Below are positions 33,597 to 39,703 of a DNA stretch of 39,703 bases, in pieces. How positions within the stretch are numbered: the first letter of the stretch is position 1; every line of letters begins with the position of its first letter. The notes beneath the pieces were generated by a model. It was not told the DNA's origin. It searched no databases and was given only the letters and a program-made list of their open reading frames with translations. Both the position numbers and the translations under genes were made by a program. This DNA is from Zavarzinella formosa DSM 19928 (GTDB lineage Bacteria; Planctomycetota; Planctomycetia; Gemmatales; Gemmataceae): NCBI RefSeq assembly GCF_000255705.1, contig NZ_JH636442.1, forward strand, positions 447,857 to 487,559, given 5' to 3'.

Positions 33597-35233
33597 GACA
33601 TCCGGCCACCATCTCCGAACTCACCCGCCGGATCGGCCTGAACCCCGATTCGTTGGGGGAACACGCGCTGAATGCGGCCATCGACGGTCGGATGCGGGTT
33701 CTCGGAGTTTTCGACGAGGCGGCTTATGCCATCCGGTTGAGCGCGGATGCGAATGAGCTTCAATCGCTCATCAACGACATTGTGGTTTCCGAAACGTGGT
33801 TTTATCGCGGCGCTGATTTTTTCGAGACGGTGATTCCGTTCGTCCGCCAACTGGCGTTGGCCAGGCAGGTGACGCCGGTTCGCATCCTCAGCGCGGCGTG
33901 CGGAACCGGAGAGGAACCCTATTCCATCGCCATTGCCCTCGAACGGGCGGGGGTTCCCTCGCATTCTTACCGGATTGACGCGGTTGACCTCAGCACGCGG
34001 AACATCGACATCGCGAGGCTGGGGAAATACGGCGATTTTTCCTTCCGGCAAACCGATCAGGAACTGCGAAGCAGCTTTTTCCGGCCGACCGGGGGCGGCC
34101 TTTGGGAGATTCAACCGGGCATCCGGGGGGCGGTGAATTTTCGCGTCGGCAATCTGATGGACCCGTTTTTCCTCGGAGAAGAGCTGCCCTACGATTTGAT
34201 TTGCTGCCGGAATGTCTTCATCTATTTCACCCCCTCGGCACGGAAAGTTGCCCTGCAAAACTTGTCGCGACTTTTGGCCCTTGATGGTCTGCTCGGCCTT
34301 GGTCATGCGGAATCGAGCGAACTGGCCGAACCAAATTGGAAACGATTTGGCCCGGAAGGCGCATGTCTGTTTCAACACGTTTCCGCATTGATGGCGGGGG
34401 CGACAACTCCCCTCGTCGTCGCGGGAAGAACACCCCGGCGGGCGGCTCCGGTTCAAATCGAGGAAACGTTGCCGGAATCGGCGGCGTCCGAATCAGTCGT
34501 CGAATCACGCAAACACGCCATCAGGTCCTCCGGTCAGCATCGGCGGCCGTTGCTGGTGATGCGTTCCGGCCCGGAGAGCCATCGGGCCGACGGCACGGAT
34601 TGCTGGAACACCATTGGCGTGCGGGGGGACCACTCCTGCCGGGAACTGGCGAAGTACGATCATTGCCACAACTGCCATGTGTTTTCGGCGGCCGGTCGGC
34701 GGTTTCTGGACAACATTTCCCCGCCAGGTTATCTGGCCGAATGGACAGAGCGACTGGCCGAACCGATCCCCGAGGCGGGGCGTGATCTTGAAAATGTGTT
34801 GATCTTCCGAATGCGGGACGAGTGGCTGGCGCTGCCGGTGGCCTGTGTGGCAGAGGTCACGCTGCCCCGACCCTTCCATCGTGTCCCCCATCGCGGTGGT
34901 TTGCTCGACGGCATCATTAATATTCGCGGAGAACTGCATCTGCTGGTCCGCGTGGACGAACTTGTCGGCCTCACCCCGCCGGGAGAGGAAATTCCGATGA
35001 CCCGCAAATCTCGGCTATTGGTCGCGGGAACACCCAACAACCTCTGGGCCTTCGTCGTCAACGAAGTGGACCGGGTGCGGCGATTTCCGGCCACGGAATT
35101 GCTGCCGGTCCCCACCACGGTCGCCCGCTCGACGGGCCGATTTTCTCGTGGTGTGCTGGTCGGGGATGGTCGGATGACCGGGTTGCTCGATGAAGTCAAA
35201 CTGTTTGATGCCCTGCGGGCCAGGCTCACATGA
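33593..35233 (+). CDS. Fusion of CheR methyltransferase and WspD-type CheW
   Basis: One uninterrupted 546-residue frame. Residues about 10-265 are CheR: all-helical N-terminus, then VSETWFYRG, SAM-binding ILSAACGTGEEPYSIAIAL, YDLICCRNVFIYF and LGHAESS. It would methylate the transducer's Glu residues using SAM. A linker of about 65 residues without recognisable TPRs follows. From residue about 335 the sequence is CheW with the Cys-rich front piece I associate with WspD: Cys337, 349, 358 and 361 in CWNTIGVRGDHSC and HCHNC. The CheW fold is at about 400-540 (LALPVACVAEVTLPR, GIINIRGELHLLVRVDELV). In Wsp operons wspC and wspD are separate genes. ATG 33593 overlaps the cheW stop and the end overlaps cheA, both as ATGA. 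Confidence 0.88.
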   Translation: MRHPATISELTRRIGLNPDSLGEHALNAAIDGRMRVLGVFDEAAYAIRLSADANELQSLINDIVVSETWFYRGADFFETVIPFVRQLALARQVTPVRILSAACGTGEEPYSIAIALERAGVPSHSYRIDAVDLSTRNIDIARLGKYGDFSFRQTDQELRSSFFRPTGGGLWEIQPGIRGAVNFRVGNLMDPFFLGEELPYDLICCRNVFIYFTPSARKVALQNLSRLLALDGLLGLGHAESSELAEPNWKRFGPEGACLFQHVSALMAGATTPLVVAGRTPRRAAPVQIEETLPESAASESVVESRKHAIRSSGQHRRPLLVMRSGPESHRADGTDCWNTIGVRGDHSCRELAKYDHCHNCHVFSAAGRRFLDNISPPGYLAEWTERLAEPIPEAGRDLENVLIFRMRDEWLALPVACVAEVTLPRPFHRVPHRGGLLDGIINIRGELHLLVRVDELVGLTPPGEEIPMTRKSRLLVAGTPNNLWAFVVNEVDRVRRFPATELLPVPTTVARSTGRFSRGVLVGDGRMTGLLDEVKLFDALRARLT

Positions 35234-37968
35234 ACGACGAAGCCGAAGATAGCTCGCTCTTCGACGTCTTCCGGGAGGAAGTCCGGCAGGGGCTTGCCGC
35301 GATTGCCGCCTCGCTTCCGGATTTGAATTCGCCGGAAGCCGGGCCGGCATGGACAACGGTGTTGGAGGCGGCCCGTGCGATTCGCGGGGCTGCCCGGATC
35401 GTCGGCGTCGATGCCGCCGCCACTCTTGCGGCAGGCATCGAAGAATGCGGGTCAAAACTCCTTAATCAATCAACCGGGTGGAACGACCGGGTCCGCGATT
35501 CCTTGCGACAAACGACGGATATTCTGGGCGGGCTTGTTGATCTTAAGGAAGCTCAAGTTGCAGATTGGGGCGCCCGGCAGGAATCGGCCATCGTGGCGGC
35601 TCTTGCCGGTTTGCGGCCGGAACCTGCGTTGGCAAAGGCTTCCCCGCCCGCGCCGGTTGAACCAGTGCCCGTCCTGGCAGAGCCTTCGCCGGTTTCATTT
35701 TCGGCGATGCCGTTTTCCTTGTTTGACTTGTTCCGGGACGAGGTTCGTTCCCACGCGAATGCCCTGAGCAACGGCATTCTGGAACTGGAGAATGATGTCG
35801 CGAATCCGCAGCGAATCGAACCGTTGATGCGGGCGGCCCATTCGATCAAAGGATCGGCCCGGATTGTCTCCATCGATTTGGCGGTGGAATTGGCCCACGT
35901 CATGGAGGATGTGTTCGTCGCCGCCCAAAAGGGCAAGATTCTCCTGCGTCCTGCGGATATCGACGTGTTTTTGGCGGCCACGGATGTGTTCGCCTCCCTT
36001 GCGGAAATCACGGAGAGCGGCATTGCCGGTTGGACAGCCGCCCGGCAAGCGAGTGTGAAACCGCTCAAAGAAACGCTTGCCGCCATATTGAAAGGCGAAT
36101 CACCGGTTGCGGTGGCGACCAAACCCGCCACGACAGCGACAGTACCTGTTACCCCGCCGCCGGCCGTCGTTCCGGTGGCTGTTGGGAAGCCGCCGGAACC
36201 TGTTGCGGCGGATCGTCCGACGGACGAACCCGTGGTTCGGGTGACCGCCGCCCGGTTGAACCGCTTGATGGGCTTGGCGGGTGAGTCGCTTGTGCAGGCC
36301 CGCTGGCTGCAACCTTTTGCCGCCTCGTTGATCCGCCTCAAAAAACAGCAAGACATCCTCGGCGAAACGATCGATGTGCTGGCCGAGCGGATCAGTGTCG
36401 GCGACCGCCCGGACACGCTGACCCGATTGATCGAGGAAGCGCGCAAGCAACTCGGCGAGTGCCATCAGACCGTCTCCGGCCGGATCGGCGAATTCGAGGA
36501 CCGGGCGGCCTCCGCCGACGACCTGAACAGTCGGCTTTACCGGGAGGTGATCGCCAGCCGGATGCGGCCGTTTGCGGATGGCACTCAATCATTTCCCCGG
36601 CTTGTGCGAGACATGGCCCGGACGCTTGGCAAGCAAGTGCGGTTGGACATTTTGGGCCAATCCACGGATGTGGATCGGGACATTCTGGAGAAACTGGAAT
36701 CTCCGCTGAATCACATGATTCGCAACTCCGTGGATCACGGGATGGAGACCCCCGAGGAACGCCGCGCGGCCGGGAAGCCAGAAGGCGGCGTCATCCGGCT
36801 GGAAGCCCGTCACCGGTCGGGGACGCTGGCGATCACGGTGACGGACGACGGCCGGGGCATCGACCCGGAACGGGTTCGCCGCAAGATCGTGGATCGCGGC
36901 ATGGTTCCCCCCGAGATGGCCGGGTCGCTTTCCGAAGCGGAATTGCTGGAGTTTCTATTTTTGCCCGGCTTTTCGACGGCCTCGGCCGTCAGCGAATATT
37001 CCGGCCGGGGGGTCGGGCTTGATGTCGTTCAGGAGATGATCCGCACCGTCGGCGGGACGGTTCGTATCACCACCCGCTTCGGGCAGGGGACCACCTTCCA
37101 TTTGCAATTGCCGATCACCCTCTCCGTCGTCCGGGCGGTTCTGGTGGTCATCGGCGGAGATTCGTATGCCTTTCCGCACAACCGCATCGACCGGTTGCTT
37201 CGCATTCCGGTGAGCGATGTGCGCTCGCTTGAGAACCGTCAGTATGTCGCCATCGACGGGCATAACATCGGCTTGGTGCTGGCGGCCCAGATTCTGGATT
37301 TGGGGAACCAATCCCGCTCCAATGAAACGCTGTCCGTCATCCTCCTTTCTGACAGCACCGGGCAATATGGGTTGATTGTCGATTCCTTCACCGGGGAACA
37401 AGATTTGGTGGTGCGGCCGCTGGACCCGAGGCTTGGAAAGGTTCCGAACATCGCCGCCGCCGCGATTCTTGACGACGGCCTCCCGGTGTTGATCGCGGAT
37501 GTGGAGGACATGATTCGCTCGATGGACTCGTTCATCCAAACCGGCAACGTTCTTCGGCTGTCGCGTCGGGATACCGCCGCCGGGGCTGGCCCGAGTCGTG
37601 GAAACGTCTTGGTGGTGGACGACTCGGCCACCGTCCGCGAAGTGGAGAAGCAATTGCTTCGGCAAATGGGCCTGCAAGTGACCCTCGCCAACGACGGGCA
37701 GGACGGGTGGAACAAACTCCGTACCGGCGACTATGATTTGGTGGTCACGGATATCGACATGCCCCGGATGACCGGCTTGGAATTACTTCGGTTGATCCGA
37801 ACTGATTCCCAGTTCCGGAATATTCCGGTGATTGTGGTGTCGTACAAGGATCGCGACGAGGACCGGCAGCGGGGAATCGACTTGGGGGCTAATTTCTACC
37901 TCATGAAAAGTAGTTTCCATGATAATACGTTTGTCCGGGCTGTTCAAAGTTTGCTCGTTCGGCAATAG
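35230..37968 (+). CDS. Hybrid CheA histidine kinase with C-terminal receiver (WspE-like)
   Basis: A 912-residue soluble kinase. It has two Hpt-like units. In the first (about 8-100) the phospho-His position is Arg49 (EAARAIRGAARIVG), so it cannot be phosphorylated there. The second (about 158-265) is intact, His204 in RAAHSIKGSARIVS. After a Pro/Val linker come the dimerisation region (about 330-450), the ATPase domain (about 490-630; HMIRNSVDHGMETPEER, VTDDGRGID, SGRGVGLDVV), a CheW-like P5 domain (about 635-775) and a receiver (about 790-910) with Asp841 in VVTDIDMPRMTG and Lys in YLMKSSF. This matches WspE. Phosphate could go to its own receiver, CheB or the upstream PP2C regulator. The ATG overlaps the previous stop. 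Confidence 0.92.
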   Translation: MNDEAEDSSLFDVFREEVRQGLAAIAASLPDLNSPEAGPAWTTVLEAARAIRGAARIVGVDAAATLAAGIEECGSKLLNQSTGWNDRVRDSLRQTTDILGGLVDLKEAQVADWGARQESAIVAALAGLRPEPALAKASPPAPVEPVPVLAEPSPVSFSAMPFSLFDLFRDEVRSHANALSNGILELENDVANPQRIEPLMRAAHSIKGSARIVSIDLAVELAHVMEDVFVAAQKGKILLRPADIDVFLAATDVFASLAEITESGIAGWTAARQASVKPLKETLAAILKGESPVAVATKPATTATVPVTPPPAVVPVAVGKPPEPVAADRPTDEPVVRVTAARLNRLMGLAGESLVQARWLQPFAASLIRLKKQQDILGETIDVLAERISVGDRPDTLTRLIEEARKQLGECHQTVSGRIGEFEDRAASADDLNSRLYREVIASRMRPFADGTQSFPRLVRDMARTLGKQVRLDILGQSTDVDRDILEKLESPLNHMIRNSVDHGMETPEERRAAGKPEGGVIRLEARHRSGTLAITVTDDGRGIDPERVRRKIVDRGMVPPEMAGSLSEAELLEFLFLPGFSTASAVSEYSGRGVGLDVVQEMIRTVGGTVRITTRFGQGTTFHLQLPITLSVVRAVLVVIGGDSYAFPHNRIDRLLRIPVSDVRSLENRQYVAIDGHNIGLVLAAQILDLGNQSRSNETLSVILLSDSTGQYGLIVDSFTGEQDLVVRPLDPRLGKVPNIAAAAILDDGLPVLIADVEDMIRSMDSFIQTGNVLRLSRRDTAAGAGPSRGNVLVVDDSATVREVEKQLLRQMGLQVTLANDGQDGWNKLRTGDYDLVVTDIDMPRMTGLELLRLIRTDSQFRNIPVIVVSYKDRDEDRQRGIDLGANFYLMKSSFHDNTFVRAVQSLLVRQ

Positions 37969-38105
37969 TAACAGGAGACACCCGTTGGCCGATGCGGGTT
38001 GAATTTTCCCATCTGGTGTTCGGTTCCCCTCCTCTCTGACTTGGGAACACGCGAACGACCGTCAGCGGCCAGGATGATTTGACGCCCCATGAGAGAGTCG
38101 AACTG

Positions 38106-39131
38106 ATGAGAGTGGCCATCGTCAACGATATGGCACTGGCTCGGGAGGTTCTGAAACGAACGGTCCTCTCGGTGCCGGGCTACACCGTGGCTTGGGTGGC
38201 CGAGAACGGCGAGCAAGCCATCCGGCAGGCGGGGATTGACCGGCCGGATGCCATTCTCATGGATCTCGTGATGCCGGGCGTCGATGGTGTGGAGGCCACC
38301 CGTTCCATCATGTCGCGAAATCCCTGCCCGATCTTGTTGGTGACCGGCAGTGTGAGCGGGAACTTCAACAAAGTCTTCGAGGCAATGGGGCACGGCGGCT
38401 TGGATGCCGTCAACACGCCGACAATGGGGGCCAGCGGCCGCATCGTTGATGGCGAGTCACTCATTGCGAAACTCGAAAAGATCGCGCGAGGCCGGAAGGC
38501 GACTCCGACCATGCTGGCGAAAAACGTGCTTCCCGCGACAAATCTTTCAACCAATCCGGATGCCCTGCCGCCGATGATCGTCATCGGCGCTTCCACCGGG
38601 GGGCCGCAGGCCATCGCGAAAATCATCGGCGACCTTCCGGCGGGATATCCCGGCATCGTGTTGATCGCCCAGCATATCGACGCCGATTTTGCTCCGAACA
38701 TGGCCAAGTGGTTGCAGCGGCACACGGCTTTGCCGGTTCATGCGGTCACTCCGGACATGGAAATGATTCCGGGGTCGATCCATCTGGCCTGCACCAACGA
38801 CCACATGATGATGACCGCCAATCGTCGGCTGGATTACTCGAAAGAACCGGCGGCTTATCCGTATCGCCCGTCTGTGGACGTGTTGTTCGGCAGCGTGTGC
38901 AATCACTGGCCAAACCCCGGCATTGGCGTGTTGCTGACCGGCATGGGTACCGACGGAGCGAAGGGACTTTTGCAATTGCGCCAAGCCGGTTGGAGCACCA
39001 TTGCCCAAGATCGTGGAAGTTGCGTGGTATACGGGATGCCCCTGGCGGCGGCCGAGATGAATGCCGCCGCCCATATCCTGCCGTTGGAACGCATCGCCCC
39101 GATGATCCAAATCCTGTCCGGCCGGGCGTGA
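38106..39131 (+). CDS. cheB: CheB protein-glutamate methylesterase (WspF-like)
   Basis: The 341-residue protein removes methyl groups from the transducer, opposing CheR. It is counted from ATG 38106; GAGAG lies upstream and the receiver starts at once with MRVAIVNDMALAREVL. The phosphoacceptor is Asp53 (ILMDLVMPGVDG). The usual receiver Lys is not apparent in the region EAMGHGGLDAVNTP, a feature I associate with WspF-type CheB. The esterase domain (about 155-340) has the catalytic Ser in IGASTGGPQAI, His in LIAQHID and Asp in LTGMGTDGAKG. The 137-base gap after cheA is larger than the other spacings in the cluster and shows no clear terminator. Confidence 0.93.
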   Translation: MRVAIVNDMALAREVLKRTVLSVPGYTVAWVAENGEQAIRQAGIDRPDAILMDLVMPGVDGVEATRSIMSRNPCPILLVTGSVSGNFNKVFEAMGHGGLDAVNTPTMGASGRIVDGESLIAKLEKIARGRKATPTMLAKNVLPATNLSTNPDALPPMIVIGASTGGPQAIAKIIGDLPAGYPGIVLIAQHIDADFAPNMAKWLQRHTALPVHAVTPDMEMIPGSIHLACTNDHMMMTANRRLDYSKEPAAYPYRPSVDVLFGSVCNHWPNPGIGVLLTGMGTDGAKGLLQLRQAGWSTIAQDRGSCVVYGMPLAAAEMNAAAHILPLERIAPMIQILSGRA

Positions 39132-39132
39132 C

Positions 39133-39636
39133 TCACTTTTGCCGGTGCTTCACCAGTGTCAGTTCGTTGCCCTGCGGGTTGTAAGTCACTTCGTCCATGA
39201 ACGCCCGCATCAGGAACACCCCGCGCCCGCTGGGGCGTTCCGTATTCTCCCAGTCGGTCGGATCGGGCAGTATTGACACATCGAAGCCCGGCCCCTCGTC
39301 CCGAATCACCACCAAGGCCCGTTGACGGTTCACCGAAACCGACACATGAATGCGACGATCCCTGTAAGGAGAGACGGTTCGCCGCAAAGCCCCGGTCTCG
39401 CGCCATTGCGAACCGTCCCCTTCGCGGAGCGATGAACTCAGTTCCAGATTCCCGTGATGCAGGGCATTGTCAATCGCCTCGGTGAGGGCGATTGAGATTC
39501 GTATGAGGATTTTCTCCTCGCACAATTTCATCATCGCCATCGCATCGCAGATGTAAGCCACAAGTCCGGGGACGAGCGCCGGATCGTTGGGGAGTTCAAA
39601 GGTTGTTTCGGATTTGCTGCAACAGGCAATGAGCAA
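39133..39636 (-). CDS. RsbW/SpoIIAB-like ATP-binding anti-sigma regulator
   Basis: The 167-residue GHKL ATPase of the serine-kinase/anti-sigma type has ISIALTEAIDNALHHGNLEL (N box), VIRDEGPGFDV (G1) and PSGRGVFLMRAFMDEVTYN (G2), ending GNELTLVKHRQ. A Ser/Arg-rich insertion (about residues 66-92) separates the N box from the next strand. Such proteins bind a sigma factor or phosphorylate an anti-anti-sigma protein, and are antagonised by PP2C phosphatases like the one at 30127-31326. The start is a TTG at 39636 with only a weak upstream site; no better in-frame start was seen. It converges on cheB with one base between stops, so it is not in that operon; the functional link is inferred. Bases 39637-39703 show no gene. 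Confidence 0.82.
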   Translation of the reverse strand: MLIACCSKSETTFELPNDPALVPGLVAYICDAMAMMKLCEEKILIRISIALTEAIDNALHHGNLELSSSLREGDGSQWRETGALRRTVSPYRDRRIHVSVSVNRQRALVVIRDEGPGFDVSILPDPTDWENTERPSGRGVFLMRAFMDEVTYNPQGNELTLVKHRQK

Positions 39637-39703
39637 GAGATTCCGGCGGTCAGCTCTGGGGCATTATGCTAGTTCGTCGGCAGTGAATACTTGTGTGGCC
39701 TGA

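Noticed and set aside
34330-34620. Possible frameshift or gene boundary between the CheR and CheW parts
   Set aside because: The frame stays open through the linker, no ribosome site with a start precedes the CheW part, and the alternative frames here give no homologous sequence.
1-39703. tRNA/rRNA genes, CRISPR arrays, insertion sequences, prophage or defence islands
   Set aside because: I looked for cloverleaf arms, regularly spaced repeats, transposases and integrases and found none; composition and gene style are even throughout.

Overview
The window (39.7 kb, GC-rich) looks like a chromosomal segment of a planctomycete, most likely of the Gemmata group. This is inferred from protein content, not from a marker gene. 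The pointers are two adjacent GYF_2-domain membrane proteins with DUF4282- or DUF4190-like tails, a caspase-like/S41 protease fusion, a divergent Ser/Thr kinase, Pro/Gly/Met/Cys-rich secreted proteins, a Wsp-like chemosensory operon, and mostly single-gene housekeeping loci instead of large operons. I see no tRNA, rRNA, CRISPR array, insertion sequence or phage genes.

Layout. 1-5.4 kb (+): the 3' end of a two-domain cyanophycinase-like protein, a small conserved-looking ORF, archaeal-type phosphoglycerate mutase (apgM), the two GYF_2 membrane proteins and a secreted UlaG-like metallo-hydrolase. 5.4-8.0 kb (-): two tandem glycosyltransferases whose C-terminal halves look homogenised by gene conversion. 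8.05-9.84 kb (+): leuA behind a promoter, a Leu-rich 15-codon leader ORF and a terminator/antiterminator pair, which has the design of a leucine attenuator. 9.85-11.1 kb: divergent DJ-1/PfpI protein and mobA. 11.1-17.1 kb (-): two membrane proteins, a THUMP RNA methyltransferase and bifunctional PutA. 17.2-24.0 kb (+): Ser/Thr kinase, DUF3754 protein, PLP aminotransferase, the pseudo-caspase/S41 protease and a small secreted protein. A perfect 23-bp inverted repeat follows, between convergent genes. 24.1-30.1 kb: secreted low-complexity protein (-), WalJ/YycJ-like metallo-hydrolase (-), single-domain response regulator (+), small Cys protein and RNase III (-), and an LplT/Aas-like transporter (-).

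30.1-39.6 kb is the most interesting region. A receiver-PP2C (RsbU/SpoIIE-type) phosphatase is followed by a chemosensory operon in Wsp order: transducer, CheW, CheR fused to a WspD-type CheW, hybrid CheA-receiver, and CheB. An RsbW-like ATP-binding protein converges on cheB. No diguanylate cyclase (WspR) is present in the window. The arrangement suggests that a membrane-signal array may drive a phosphatase/anti-sigma partner switch instead of c-di-GMP synthesis. That link is an inference from gene order and domain content.
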